This document shows, one piece after another, positions 17,428 to 27,118 of a stretch of DNA of 64,000 bases. Numbering within the stretch: position 1 is the stretch's first letter; the number at the start of each line of letters is the position of its first letter. The stretch comes from Desulfopila sp. IMCC35006 (GTDB lineage Bacteria > Desulfobacterota > Desulfobulbia > Desulfobulbales > Desulfocapsaceae), in assembly GCF_005116645.1 (NCBI RefSeq), contig NZ_SWCM01000001.1, positions 372,001-436,000 of the forward strand. Direction: 5' to 3'. Under the pieces are notes generated by a model, which was not told the origin of the DNA, did not search any database, and saw nothing but the letters and a program-made list of their open reading frames with translations. The translations under genes and the position numbers were made by a program.

Positions 17428-18138
17428 TCATGGCTGATTCAATCCCAGATAGGCTTTGATCAGGGCTGGATCCTTGCTGGCCTCTTGCGCTGTACCCTGC
17501 CAGACATCCCGTCCCGACTCCAGGACACAGATGCGATCGGCGACCTCCAGAGCCCGGGTGGTATTCTGCTCCACGAGCAGAATAGTAACCCCCTCCCGCC
17601 GTAAAGCACTGATCGCCTGGTAACAGAGATCAATTACCTTGGGCATGAGACCAAGTGAGAGTTCATCGATGATCAGCAGATCGGGATCCGCCATCAGGGC
17701 ACGGCCAATGGCCAGCATTTGCTGCTCCCCGCCCGAGAGCTGGGACGCCTGCTGGTTCCTGCGTTCCTTAAGCCATGGAAACAACTGCATAACCTTGTCG
17801 CGATTGTTGGCCCATCTGTTTTTAGGCAGGGTGTAACAGCCCATCGCCAGGTTGTCGCTCACACTCATATCAGAGAAAAGTCGTCGCCCCTCCGGGACCA
17901 GGGCTATTCCCAGCCGTACGCGTCTGGCAATCGGCAGAGCGGTAATGTCCAGGTCTTTGAACAGAATTCTGCCGGACTGTACCGCCACATGCCCTGCTAT
18001 CGCCATGATCGTGGAACTCTTGCCGGCACCATTGGCGCCGATAAGGGCGAAGATTTCTCCCCTGGCAATATCCAGTGACAGATCCTCGATTACCTTCAGG
18101 TTGCCAAAGCCGCAACATATTTTATCCAGACGCAGCAT
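17428..18138 (-). CDS. livF: Branched-chain amino-acid ABC transporter ATPase LivF
   Basis: 236 aa ATP-binding subunit of a HAAT-family importer. Walker A GANGAGKSST, signature LSGGEQQML, Walker B LLIIDELSLGL. ATG at 18138 is chosen because GGGAGG lies six bases before it; it overlaps the livG stop by 17 bases. Last gene of livK-H-M-G-F. Confidence 0.94.
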   Translation of the reverse strand: MLRLDKICCGFGNLKVIEDLSLDIARGEIFALIGANGAGKSSTIMAIAGHVAVQSGRILFKDLDITALPIARRVRLGIALVPEGRRLFSDMSVSDNLAMGCYTLPKNRWANNRDKVMQLFPWLKERRNQQASQLSGGEQQMLAIGRALMADPDLLIIDELSLGLMPKVIDLCYQAISALRREGVTILLVEQNTTRALEVADRICVLESGRDVWQGTAQEASKDPALIKAYLGLNQP

Positions 18139-18877
18139 GATAGCCCTCCCCGAGGTAGGCACTTCGTACCGCCGGATCGTGCATAACCTTGTGCGGCAGC
18201 CCCTCGCCTATCTTGCTCCCATTATCGATAACCACCAGCCGGTTGCAGATGCGAATCACCTCACTGAGATTATGCTCGATGAGCAGGATGGCGTGACCGA
18301 GCTGATTCAGCTCCACCAGTTTATCGGCAAGCCGCCTTGCTTCAAGCTGGTTGAGGCCGGCAAGAGGCTCGTCCAGCAAAAGAATCTTCGGCTCCAGTGC
18401 CAGGGCTCTTGCAACCTCCAGCCGCTTCAGGTAACCAAGAGGCAGATTGGCAGGCATAGCTCCAGCTACTTCTTCGATGCCGAGGAGCTGCAGGATTTCC
18501 AGTGCCTTCTCCACTTCTTTTGTTCTTGAATATTTAAAAATAGTGCGCAACGGATTAGCGGTCTTGGCATAACCGGCGACAAAGGCCACGTTGTCAAGAA
18601 CAGTCATGGAGCGAAATGGACGGACGATCTGCTGCGACATACCTATGCCGCAGCGTATGCGTTCGTGGGGTGGTTTTCCCTGCAGAGACATATTTTCAAG
18701 CCGGACTGTCCCGTGCACAGGCGTCACGGTGCCGGTGATCACCCGCATCAAGGTAGTTTTACCGGCACCATTCGGGCCGATAAGGCCCAGAATATCTCCT
18801 TTTTTCACTGCAAAACTGACCTCGCTCAGCGCAATAACTCCACCAAAAACCACGGTGATGGCCTCAACCCGAAGCAT
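18122..18877 (-). CDS. livG: Branched-chain amino-acid ABC transporter ATPase LivG
   Basis: 251 aa. Walker A GPNGAGKTTLMR, family-typical long insert, LPLGYLKRLEVARALA in place of the usual signature, Walker B ILLLDEPLAGL, and H-loop IEHNL. The signature LGYLKR is the LivG form. Overlaps livM by 14 bases. Cytoplasmic partner of LivF. Confidence 0.94.
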   Translation of the reverse strand: MLRVEAITVVFGGVIALSEVSFAVKKGDILGLIGPNGAGKTTLMRVITGTVTPVHGTVRLENMSLQGKPPHERIRCGIGMSQQIVRPFRSMTVLDNVAFVAGYAKTANPLRTIFKYSRTKEVEKALEILQLLGIEEVAGAMPANLPLGYLKRLEVARALALEPKILLLDEPLAGLNQLEARRLADKLVELNQLGHAILLIEHNLSEVIRICNRLVVIDNGSKIGEGLPHKVMHDPAVRSAYLGEGYHAASG

Positions 18878-19727
18878 GGGATCCCTTTTTTATTACAGAG
18901 CTATACATTCTGGTGAAAATACCACTTAAACCATCCGGAGAAAAAAGCATTATTGCGCAAAGCAGGCTGCCGTAAACCAGCAGTTTATATTGATCGATGA
19001 ACTGAAACCACATGGGAAAGATGCTCAGCACCGCAGCGGCGAGAATTACCCCCCAGACGGATCCGGCACCACCGATCACCACCATGGACAGGAGGGTTAT
19101 GGATTCCACGAAGCCGAAACTCTCCGGATCGATAAATTTGACATTATGGGCGTACAGGGCACCGGTCAGACCGGCAAAGGCAGTGCCAATAGCAAAGGCG
19201 ATAAGTTTAAAGCGGGAGACATCGATACCCAACAGACCGGCGGTATCCTCATCATCCGCCACCGCATCGAAGGTAAAGCCCATCCATGTCCGTTTTAAAT
19301 AGATGCTGAACAGGGCGAGAGCCACGGCCAGCAGCAGCACCAGCACCATATAGCCGAGCTTGCCCAGGCCCGGGTCGGGAATCATGGCAATGCCCATTTC
19401 CCCTCCCAGAACATCCTGTTTTCTCACGATCCCCAGAAAGAGAAAACCCACTCCCATAGTGGTTATGGCCAGAAAATCATGCCGAACCCTCAGGCTGGCA
19501 AAACCGACCAGAACTCCAAGCAAGGAGGCGACAAACATCCCTGCCGGTACAGCAATCCCAAAGGGCACCCCGGATTTGGTCAAAAGAGCCGAAGTATAAC
19601 CACCAACGCCAAGAAAGGCTGCATGCCCGAGGCTGATCTGACCGCAGAAGCCGACGATGATGTTCAGGCTCAGAGCTCCGAGGATGCTGATCCCCATCAT
19701 GGTCAACAAACTGATCTCGTATTCCAT
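18864..19727 (-). CDS. livM: Branched-chain amino-acid ABC transporter permease LivM
   Basis: 287 aa, eight or nine hydrophobic segments. Typical LivM pattern: LSLNIIVGFCGQISLGHAAFLGVGGY near residue 20-45 and the EAA-like VVIGGAGSVWGVILAA. Translocation subunit with LivH. Shorter than E. coli LivM at the N-terminus, as is common in this family. Confidence 0.93.
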   Translation of the reverse strand: MEYEISLLTMMGISILGALSLNIIVGFCGQISLGHAAFLGVGGYTSALLTKSGVPFGIAVPAGMFVASLLGVLVGFASLRVRHDFLAITTMGVGFLFLGIVRKQDVLGGEMGIAMIPDPGLGKLGYMVLVLLLAVALALFSIYLKRTWMGFTFDAVADDEDTAGLLGIDVSRFKLIAFAIGTAFAGLTGALYAHNVKFIDPESFGFVESITLLSMVVIGGAGSVWGVILAAAVLSIFPMWFQFIDQYKLLVYGSLLCAIMLFSPDGLSGIFTRMYSSVIKKGSHASG

Positions 19728-19730
19728 CTG

Positions 19731-20591
19731 TTACCCCTTGGCGAAGAGCCCGGTTGGCTTTACCATCAACACCAGAATAAGCAAAGCAAAGGCGATGGAA
19801 TCCCGATCCAGGTAATCGCCCAGATAGAGCGTGCCGAATGTCTCGGCAACACCAATGACAAGAGAGGCGATAAAGGTGCCGCGGACATTGCCAAGCCCGC
19901 CCAGAACGATAATTGCCAGGGCTTTGTAACTGGGCACGCTGCCCATGGTCGGCTCGACCAGATTGTTCATCAGCGCCACCATCGATCCCGCCCCGGCAGC
20001 CATCGCCGAACCGATGAAAAAATTGAGGTATCGCACCTGCAGCACATCAACCCCGAAACTCTGCGCCATACCGGGATCGGTTACGGTGGCTCGCCAGGCA
20101 ATGCCGATGCGGCTATATTTGGTAAAAAGAGTTAGACCCGCAATAAGCAATGCGGCCAGGAGCATCGCACCGATTTCACATTGACGAAGATACGTGCCGC
20201 CAAAGGCAAAGGTATCCTGCAGAGGGGCATCAATGAAAGTGATGCCATATGGTCCGAAAATAATGCGATAGATCTCCTCCATGGCAATGAAAAGGCCAAT
20301 AGAGGCAATCAGTGCAACAAACGGCGGCCGGTTCAGGATGGGTTGATAGATAAGACGGTAGATGACCATACCCACCACACCAACGCCAAACATGGACACC
20401 ATTAATCCCAGAGTAAAACTTCCAGTGGCATTAGTGACAAGCACCGCCACATAACCGCCCAGCGTATACAGACCGGCGTGGGCCACATGCAGGATGCGCA
20501 GGAGACCGTAGACGAGAGTCAGGCCAATGGCGATCAGGGCATAGTTTCCACCCTGAAGGAGGCCCTGCATGAAAAGATCAAAAAACAGCAT
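19731..20591 (-). CDS. livH: Branched-chain amino-acid ABC transporter permease LivH
   Basis: 286 aa membrane protein. The N-terminus GGNYALIAIGLTLVYGLLRI is the LivH signature, and IIVLGGLGNVRGTFIASLVIG is the coupling loop. Three bases separate it from livM. About 90 bases separate it from livK, enough for a transcript-processing site, though none was seen. Confidence 0.93.
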   Translation of the reverse strand: MLFFDLFMQGLLQGGNYALIAIGLTLVYGLLRILHVAHAGLYTLGGYVAVLVTNATGSFTLGLMVSMFGVGVVGMVIYRLIYQPILNRPPFVALIASIGLFIAMEEIYRIIFGPYGITFIDAPLQDTFAFGGTYLRQCEIGAMLLAALLIAGLTLFTKYSRIGIAWRATVTDPGMAQSFGVDVLQVRYLNFFIGSAMAAGAGSMVALMNNLVEPTMGSVPSYKALAIIVLGGLGNVRGTFIASLVIGVAETFGTLYLGDYLDRDSIAFALLILVLMVKPTGLFAKG

Positions 20592-20680
20592 GGTCCATGT
20601 CTGCCTTTTATAAGATCAAAACTGGTCAACTATGCCGGAAAGGCGATCAACCGAGAGCCTAGCCGGCACATCATGCAGAA

Positions 20681-21835
20681 TTATTTGGTCGGAGGGGCAA
20701 GAAGCCTGGCATCATCTATGACGGCAAAATGGCGGAACTGGCCGTCTCTGACGATCTGCACCTGCACATCTTTAATGATTTCACCCAAATCGTTAAAAGA
20801 GATCGTTCCGGTGGAGGCGGCCAGGTTGGTCTTTGCCATACAATTTCTTATCGCCGTCCTGTCTACACCGCCGGCACACTTGATGGCCGCAGCGGCCACT
20901 TTCACGGCAGTATGGCCAGAGGCTGCAACCATATCGGTCTTACGAATAAACATCTTCTCGTACTGCGTTATAAAGTCCTGGGTTTCCTGAGATGTGGAAT
21001 CCCTGTCGAGGGAGGTGGTTATAATTACCCCTTCCGCCGCCGCTCCGGCAATATCAATGAAGGTCTGGGTGTCGAACCCTTCCTGGCCGATAACGGTAGC
21101 GTTAATCCCGGCAGCCCGCAACTGGGTCACCAGAGGCCCTGCGGTGAAATAGTAGCCCGTGGCATAAATAACATCCGGCTTGTCAGCCTTGACTCTGGCA
21201 ACGATTGGACCAAATTGCCGGTCTTTCATGGTATATGGATACTCATGGACGATGGTTATTCCGTATTCCTTGGCCTTTTCCTTGAATCCTGACGCCAGGG
21301 ACTCGCCAAAATCATTATTGAGAGTAATGAGCACTGCCCGTTTCTTATGGAGAATTTCACCCGCCAGTTTGGCCCCGGCCCGTCCCTGAACTTCACCAAC
21401 AAAGGAAGTTCGAAAGACATAGTCACCTGCCCGGGTAATATCGGGATGGATGGCGTAGGCAGAGATATAGGGCACTTTGGCCGCCTGATAGACACCGGCA
21501 GCTGCTCGTGTCGCCCCGGAGTAACTGCACGAAATACCGACCGCGACCTTGTCTTTTTCGATAAGCTTAGTGGCTATGGCCACAGATTCCTTGGGGCTTG
21601 CCTGGTCATCGTAAACAATAAGTTCCAGGTTCCTGCCGTTTACACCTCCCGCCTTGTTGATCTGGGCTACTGCCAGTTTGGCACCGTTCAAGGCGGATTC
21701 ACCGTCGGAGGCGGCAAAGCCGGTGAGGGGCACGTTGATACCTAAGTTGATCAATTCGGCAGCCATTACGTTCATGGAGAATGCTGCGGTTACGGCGAAG
21801 AGCAAGAACCCCTGGAACATTAATTTGACACCCAT
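20681..21835 (-). CDS. livK: Branched-chain amino-acid-type substrate-binding protein
   Basis: 384 aa type I periplasmic binding protein with signal peptide ending near FSMNVMAAE. Family patterns include GINVPLTGFAASDGESALNGAKL and LELIVYDDQASPKE near the N-terminus and the ligand site ISCSYSGATRAAAG. ATG 21835 has GGGAGG seven bases upstream; two earlier in-frame ATGs are too close to or overlap that site. HAAT receptors bind Leu/Ile/Val but also amides and urea, so the ligand is not certain. Confidence 0.9.
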   Translation of the reverse strand: MGVKLMFQGFLLFAVTAAFSMNVMAAELINLGINVPLTGFAASDGESALNGAKLAVAQINKAGGVNGRNLELIVYDDQASPKESVAIATKLIEKDKVAVGISCSYSGATRAAAGVYQAAKVPYISAYAIHPDITRAGDYVFRTSFVGEVQGRAGAKLAGEILHKKRAVLITLNNDFGESLASGFKEKAKEYGITIVHEYPYTMKDRQFGPIVARVKADKPDVIYATGYYFTAGPLVTQLRAAGINATVIGQEGFDTQTFIDIAGAAAEGVIITTSLDRDSTSQETQDFITQYEKMFIRKTDMVAASGHTAVKVAAAAIKCAGGVDRTAIRNCMAKTNLAASTGTISFNDLGEIIKDVQVQIVRDGQFRHFAVIDDARLLAPPTK

Positions 21836-21960
21836 GGCCATACCTCCCATTGCAAAAGTTTATCAAACGAGACAACTTTGAATCAGGCATTCAGAACTTA
21901 AGACCTCGACTAAGCATACAAACACCGAAGCCATAGCGCACTAAAAACTGACAGGGAAAA

Positions 21961-23472
21961 TCAACCCGCTTTACGCTTGAGAATAAGCAACAGGGGAATG
22001 GAGGCGACGGTAATCCACATGATCAACCTGAAGTCATTGAGATACGCGATGGTCAGAGCCTGCCTCGTCACTTCACCATTTAAGGCAACGGTGCCGGCGG
22101 TGGTTGTCCAGTCCCATATCTGCGGCAGGTTTTCCGGGGCGAGAGCCGGACGAAACGGCTGCATTGTTTCCGCCAGGAAGGCGTGATTTATCTGGGTGTT
22201 CCGGGCAAGCATCGTTACCACCACGGAGATCCCGATGCTGCTGCCGATATTGCGCATCAGGCTGTACATCGATGTCCCTTCATTGCGAAAATGCGGCGGC
22301 AGCGTCGCAAAGGTGCTGGTGCTGAGCGGCACAAAAACAAAACCAAAACCAAGCCCCTGGATAACTCCGGTCCAGACGATGACCGGGATGGAAACCTCGG
22401 TGGTGAAATGGCCCATGATAAATAAGGCCAGAATTGTCAGGCTGAGACCGGTGAGAATAAGCAGGCGGATATCCACCCTGCCGATGAGCCGGCCCACCAG
22501 CATCATCGCAAACATGGTCCCCATTCCCCGCGGTGCCAGGACATAGCCGGTCGTCACCACGGGAAAGCCCATCATCTGCTGCATAAAAGGAGGAAGCAGC
22601 GCCAGGGTGGCGTACAGAGTGATACCAATGATAAAAATGTAAATAAGGCCGACCACAAAGTTTCGATCGGCGAACATGCTCGGCTGGATAAATGGCTGGT
22701 CGGCACTGAAGGTGTGTACCAGGAACATATACAGAAACAGCAGAGTGGCGACGCATTCGATAACAATTTCCAGGCTGGAAAACCAATCAAGAGACTGACC
22801 GCGGTCAAGCATCAACTGCAGGGCACCGATGGCACAGCTGAGCAGGACAAAACCAAAGTAGTCGAAATTGCGGCCACTGTCAGTCTTACTCTCGGGCACT
22901 GAGGCCATGATTCCGGCAAAAGCGATCAACCCGATGGGAAGATTAATATAGAAGACCCAGCGCCAGTTATAATATTCCGTGAGATACCCGCCCAGGCTTG
23001 GGCCGATAATCGGCCCGACCATAACTCCCAGGCCCCATATGGCCATCGCCGAACCATGCTTTTCGCGGGGATAGGTGTCCAGCAGTACAGCCTGGGAAAG
23101 CGGCACGAGCCCTGCCCCGAAAATGCCCTGCAACAGACGAAAAAAGACAATCTCGGTAAGGGAGACGGAGGCACCACAGAGCATCGAGGCCACGGTAAAA
23201 CCGACCACCGAGGTGAGAAAGACCTTTTTTCGCCCCAGCCTTGCCGCCAGCACGCCGGTAACCGGGGTCATAATAGCCGCGGCAACGATATAGGACGTCA
23301 AGACCCAGGAAATCTGGTCCTGGGTGGCCGACATCCCCCCCTGCATGCTTGGCAGGGCCACGTTGGCAATAGTGGTATCGATTGCCTGCATGATGGTCGC
23401 CAGCATAATCGACACCGTAATCAAGCCCCGGGCAGGGGCCTGATCGACCGCTTGTACTCCTGCAGCTGGCAT
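21961..23472 (-). CDS. emrB: DHA2-family MFS drug efflux permease (EmrB-like)
   Basis: 503 aa with 14 predicted helices. DHA2 signatures: LDTTIANVALP-type motif D1 as QAIDTTIANVALPSMQG, GRLGRKKVFL-like motif A (ARLGRKKVFL), and motif C GLVPLSQAVLLDTYP. Works with the adjacent membrane-fusion protein as a proton-driven export pump; an outer-membrane TolC-type channel is not in this window. One base separates it from emrA. Confidence 0.92.
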   Translation of the reverse strand: MPAAGVQAVDQAPARGLITVSIMLATIMQAIDTTIANVALPSMQGGMSATQDQISWVLTSYIVAAAIMTPVTGVLAARLGRKKVFLTSVVGFTVASMLCGASVSLTEIVFFRLLQGIFGAGLVPLSQAVLLDTYPREKHGSAMAIWGLGVMVGPIIGPSLGGYLTEYYNWRWVFYINLPIGLIAFAGIMASVPESKTDSGRNFDYFGFVLLSCAIGALQLMLDRGQSLDWFSSLEIVIECVATLLFLYMFLVHTFSADQPFIQPSMFADRNFVVGLIYIFIIGITLYATLALLPPFMQQMMGFPVVTTGYVLAPRGMGTMFAMMLVGRLIGRVDIRLLILTGLSLTILALFIMGHFTTEVSIPVIVWTGVIQGLGFGFVFVPLSTSTFATLPPHFRNEGTSMYSLMRNIGSSIGISVVVTMLARNTQINHAFLAETMQPFRPALAPENLPQIWDWTTTAGTVALNGEVTRQALTIAYLNDFRLIMWITVASIPLLLILKRKAG

Positions 23473-23473
23473 A

Positions 23474-24634
23474 CTAATGTCTGGCGCCTTGTGGTGCGGC
23501 CACGGCTTCTCTTGTTATGCCGACTGCAGCCAGAACTTTGCCGACCAGAAACGGCAGGGGTCTCTGGTAGGTGGTATCAATGCTGATCTGGGTGCTCATC
23601 CCGGAACGGAGTACCTGCTCCCCGTTCTGCTCTTCGACCCGGATTCGCACCGGAATCCGCTGGACGACCTTCACCCAGTTACCGGTGGCGTTCTGCGCGG
23701 GAATTATGGAAAATTCACTGCCCGTGCCAGGACTGATGCTCTGCACAGTGCCGGCAAAGGTGTGGTCCGGATAGGTATCGACGTTAATATCTACTTTTTG
23801 CCCCGGATGCACATGGGTCAATTCCGTTTCCTTGAGGTTGGCTTCAATCCAGAAACTGCGGTCGGCAATAAGGCTCATGACCGGCGTGCCCGGCGCCACA
23901 TGCTTGCCAGGCTGAGGAATCTTACTCACCCGGCCGCTGAAAGGCGCGACGATGGTTGTTCTTTCCAGATCGAGGGCAGCTTTCTCCACCACCGCCTTGG
24001 CCAGCCGATAACTGGCCACCTGATCGGCGGAAATTTCCGGGTCGCCCTCCAGGCCCGCCAGGATCTGTTCCATCTCGTTCTTGATGATTGCAAAACGAAA
24101 CTGACTGACCTGCAGGCTGTGCTCCGCATCATCGAGCCTGGCCCTGGCCACCGCCTGACTCGATTCGAGTGTTGACTGCCGCACAAATTCTTTGCGGGCA
24201 AAATCGATATTACTCTGGGCCAGCCCGAGTTCATTTGTCTTCTGCCGATAGCTGCCTTTCTGCATTCGGATCTCGGCTAATGCCCCCTGGAAACTGGCCT
24301 TTGCCTGTTCCAGGGCGATAACATAGGAACGGTCGTCAATTTTAAAAAGCGGGGTACCCTGCTCTACATGATCGTTTTCCGCGACCAGCAAGGCGACGAT
24401 CGGCCCTGAGATTTCCGCACTGATCGCCACCTTGTCGGCTTGAAGGTAGGCATTGTCCGTTTCGATAAATCGGCCCCCGGTCAAATACATGTAAGCGCTG
24501 ACAACAGCGACCGCGAGAGGACCGAGGATCAGGAAAAAGCGACGCTTAAAATGTTTCTTTCTGGCCAGGGAATGCGGCGTGGAAAATTCGTCCGGTGTTT
24601 CCTGATTTTTCGGGGTTATTTTTGGCGTGGACAT
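23474..24634 (-). CDS. emrA: HlyD/EmrA-family membrane-fusion protein
   Basis: 386 aa, one N-terminal membrane helix (RRFFLILGPLAVAVVSAYMYL). Biotinyl-lipoyl-like halves (AISAEISGPIVALLVAENDHVEQGTPLFKID and IVAPFSGRVSKIPQPGKHVAPG) flank a helical hairpin of about 110 residues, then beta-barrel. Links EmrB to an outer-membrane channel across the periplasm. Fifteen bases downstream of marR, giving the operon marR-emrA-emrB. Confidence 0.92.
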   Translation of the reverse strand: MSTPKITPKNQETPDEFSTPHSLARKKHFKRRFFLILGPLAVAVVSAYMYLTGGRFIETDNAYLQADKVAISAEISGPIVALLVAENDHVEQGTPLFKIDDRSYVIALEQAKASFQGALAEIRMQKGSYRQKTNELGLAQSNIDFARKEFVRQSTLESSQAVARARLDDAEHSLQVSQFRFAIIKNEMEQILAGLEGDPEISADQVASYRLAKAVVEKAALDLERTTIVAPFSGRVSKIPQPGKHVAPGTPVMSLIADRSFWIEANLKETELTHVHPGQKVDINVDTYPDHTFAGTVQSISPGTGSEFSIIPAQNATGNWVKVVQRIPVRIRVEEQNGEQVLRSGMSTQISIDTTYQRPLPFLVGKVLAAVGITREAVAAPQGARH

Positions 24635-24649
24635 GGCGTGGTATTGGTT

Positions 24650-25108
24650 TCATTTATTGAAATTGGCTTTCATTTTCACCAGGGTTTCAAGAAGTGCATC
24701 CAGCTGTTCTTCACTGATTCCCTGCAATGCCTTCGCGCGGATCAGTTTAAATTCTTCGCGCATGGTCTTAAAAAGAGGCCGGGCTTTTTCCGTCAGATGC
24801 AGCTGCACGGCGCGTCGGTCCTTCTGATCCGGCAGGCGCACGACCCATCCAGCTTCGGCAAGCCGATCGATCAGCCTGGTGAGGGTTATCGGTTTTACTT
24901 CCAGTTGATCAGCAAGTACCGCCTGATTGCAGCCTTCCTGTTTCGCTATATGGACGATTGCCCGCCACTGGACCTGGGTAAGCCCCAGTGTTTTTGCGCG
25001 TTCATCAAAATCTCGCCGCATCAACCGGGAAACCTCATAGAGAAGGAAGCCGATGCTCTTATCAGGATCAAAATATTTCATGACAGGTGTATTATCAGGG
25101 ATACGCAT
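24650..25108 (-). CDS. MarR-family transcriptional regulator
   Basis: 152 aa winged helix-turn-helix dimer. LTQVQWRAIVHIAKQEGCNQAVLADQLEVKP is the H1-H3 part and DQKDRRAVQLHLTEKA is the wing with the conserved DRR. First gene of the efflux operon, so it likely represses it until an export substrate binds. Start: ATG 25108 lies immediately next to a palindrome and promoter; a later ATG at 25081 also keeps the domain, and neither has a clear ribosome site. Confidence 0.88.
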   Translation of the reverse strand: MRIPDNTPVMKYFDPDKSIGFLLYEVSRLMRRDFDERAKTLGLTQVQWRAIVHIAKQEGCNQAVLADQLEVKPITLTRLIDRLAEAGWVVRLPDQKDRRAVQLHLTEKARPLFKTMREEFKLIRAKALQGISEEQLDALLETLVKMKANFNK

Positions 25109-25110
25109 AA

Positions 25111-25167
25111 TAAGCAATGCTTACTAATCTGGCCTTGAATTTACCAGAGCACATGGCGTTGTGTCAA
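25111..25167 (-). promoter_or_regulatory. Promoter and candidate MarR operator
   Basis: Minus strand TTGACA (25162-25167), 18-base spacer, TAAATT (25138-25143). Downstream, a perfect 13-bp palindrome TAAGCA-A-TGCTTA (25111-25123) sits between the promoter and the marR start, where a bound MarR dimer would block transcription. The region 25168-25482 shows no gene. Confidence 0.6.
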
Positions 25168-25482
25168 CAACCTGTCATCAAGCCAAGGCAACGGTCACTA
25201 CCGTGGCGGCAATTGGTCTCTGCCAATGATGATCCGAGGCAAATGTTATACGGTGACAGCTCAGGAGATGGGCATGTAAGAAAAGAAACACAAAAAGTTG
25301 CGGAAAAAACAATTCCCCGGCAGGCAGAGAGGCCAAACCAGACGGCAACTGGGATTCGATCCAATAAGAATCGAGATCCTGCCGGGGACTGCGCACAAGG
25401 CACACGTAAAAGAACAACAGTCTTATCGAACGTGATGCCTGGTCGGATCAAACGCCGGCTGCTTATTACCCGGCAATTGCGT

Positions 25483-25755
25483 TTACTGGCACGGAACTAC
25501 TCGACGAATGCTGTCTTTGGTCCATATTACCTGATCATCCGGTGTTTTGCCGTCGGCATTCCACTTTTCGGTTACCTGCAGACAGTAGGAACCCAGGTTG
25601 AGGATCTCCGGTCCTTTAGCATCCGGCATGCCGCCGCCTATACGCATCAGATCCGGTTTGGCTGATGTATAGTTAGGGTTTATAGTGGCGGCACCGCAAC
25701 CGCTGAGGGCCACGGCAATACCTGCATAAACGAAAAACGCACAAATCCTGTTCAT
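25483..25755 (-). CDS. Small lipoprotein, unknown function
   Basis: 90 aa. Signal peptide with lipobox LSGC (Cys20) marks a lipidated protein. The mature part is small and polar with two further cysteines (GSYCLQVTEKW and a C-terminal VPCQ) that could form a disulfide. GGAGG lies seven bases before the ATG. No family recognised. Monocistronic. Confidence 0.72.
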   Translation of the reverse strand: MNRICAFFVYAGIAVALSGCGAATINPNYTSAKPDLMRIGGGMPDAKGPEILNLGSYCLQVTEKWNADGKTPDDQVIWTKDSIRRVVPCQ

Positions 25756-26224
25756 GATATGTCCTCCTGGAAATCGATCTCTTTTTTAAAAAACAGTAAA
25801 TCGAGATTTTCGAATACCGGAGCATGGAGACTGCCGGGTTCTCCCCGGCAACCAGCGCCGCATGGAACATCCGAATTTTATCGACAGATCAGAAACGTAC
25901 AAGGAGCCATCGCACCACCATTCCCCGTGCATCACTGTTGTCGCCCGATCAGGATCCAGACTGTATCAGAAGGCGCATTGTTTAGAAATATTTATTTGCA
26001 TGAGCTGTTGCAATATTGTTGAATCGCTGGACTTGACAAAAAAAACATTTTTCCTGCAAGGAACCAGACACAGTCATCCTGAGTGAATATTGCCATGGTG
26101 CCGATTCTGAATACGGGCTGTCCGCAAAGTAAAGAAACAAAAACCCGAATTGGATTTCCGGGCATTTACCGAACAAGCATCCACTCCCCCTTTGCCAGAA
26201 CAGCTTATGGGAAAAAGTATTCGG
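25756..26224. other. Intergenic region, no gene seen
   Basis: 469 bases. Contains the lipoprotein promoter region and a TGCCGGG/CCCGGCA hairpin (about 25831-25850). Near the right end, on the minus strand, CCCGGA...TTCGGG followed by TTTTTG (about 26139-26162) is a weak terminator for the acyltransferase operon. No short ORF with a good ribosome site was found. Confidence 0.5.
26139..26162 (-). terminator. Weak terminator of the 26-34 kb operon
   Basis: Six-bp stem (CCCGGA with a G-T pair to TTCGGG) and seven-base loop followed by TTTTTGTTTC on the minus strand, about 60 bases after the acyltransferase stop. Confidence 0.45.
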
Positions 26225-27118
26225 TCAAGCCACTCCATCTTTGATCTCATTCCAGAGAAACCGATCAAAATGATACCATTCAAAGGGGTGATGCCGCAGG
26301 GCTTGTTCCAGAAAATCAGCATACTGCTGGGCGGCATGGGCAATGGCCTCACGTCTCTCCCGGCGGGATGCGGGCAGGATTTCAATGGGATCGGACAGGG
26401 TAAAATGATAGCTGTTTCTGCCAGTGCGAAAGGCGAAAAACACAAAAAGAGGTGCTCCGGAGACCAGGGCAAAAACAAAAGGTGCCTCGGGCAGATAGGC
26501 ATCATGGCCGAGAAAGTTTACCCGCACCCTGCGCTGATCGTCCCGCCAGACGATATCTCCGGCCATGGACACCAGGCCCCCGGCCTGCAAAAACCGAATC
26601 CCTTCCACCGCGGAAAACGGTGAACTGCTGTGCTGGTCTGCACCGATGATTGTCACTCCGGATCGGCGCAGCTCCTCTTTCTGCACGCGCTCGATGCCTT
26701 CTTTTTCTTTAATGCCCATATAGAGCAGCAGCTGCAGATCGTCTCTCTGCTGCTTTAGAAGCGTGGCGGCGATCTCCCAATTTCCGAGATGAGACATCAA
26801 CAGAATGCCCCCCTGATTCCCGATAACCTCTGCCAGTTTTTCCCAGCCTGAAGAAGTAAAGGAAACGGAGGTCTTCCTTGCGGCCAGAAACCTGTCAAAG
26901 TGGATGGTCGTGAAATTCTGGTATTGGACAAAGGTGCACCAGAGATGATACAGCCTCGATCGCTCGGGATAAAGCACAGCATAAAAGCGGCGGCTTTCCG
27001 GCACCCGACTGGAAAACACAAAAAAACCGGCAGCAATAATCCGGGAGACGACGGTAAAAAGCCAGGCCCCGCAGAGACCGGCGGTGGTGTTAAGCAGCCT
27101 GTACCAGTTGCCGTTCAT
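26225..27118 (-). CDS. LpxL/HtrB-like acyltransferase (aryl-polyene-cluster type)
   Basis: 297 aa, N-terminal membrane helix. The HX4E catalytic motif is MSHLGNWEIA (His110, Glu115), and the C-terminal part has HPFEWYHFDRFLW. Family members transfer acyl chains from ACP onto lipid A or similar acceptors on the inner membrane. In aryl-polyene clusters a glycosyltransferase fused to or next to such an acyltransferase is thought to attach the chain to a lipid head group. Here it overlaps the glycosyltransferase gene by ATGA as separate polypeptides. Last gene of the operon. Confidence 0.88.
   Translation of the reverse strand: MNGNWYRLLNTTAGLCGAWLFTVVSRIIAAGFFVFSSRVPESRRFYAVLYPERSRLYHLWCTFVQYQNFTTIHFDRFLAARKTSVSFTSSGWEKLAEVIGNQGGILLMSHLGNWEIAATLLKQQRDDLQLLLYMGIKEKEGIERVQKEELRRSGVTIIGADQHSSSPFSAVEGIRFLQAGGLVSMAGDIVWRDDQRRVRVNFLGHDAYLPEAPFVFALVSGAPLFVFFAFRTGRNSYHFTLSDPIEILPASRRERREAIAHAAQQYADFLEQALRHHPFEWYHFDRFLWNEIKDGVA

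Noticed and set aside
21961-25108. EmrAB pump as the dedicated exporter of the lipid cluster
   Set aside because: It has its own MarR and promoter, points away, and DHA2 pumps export small drugs; kept only as a speculation.
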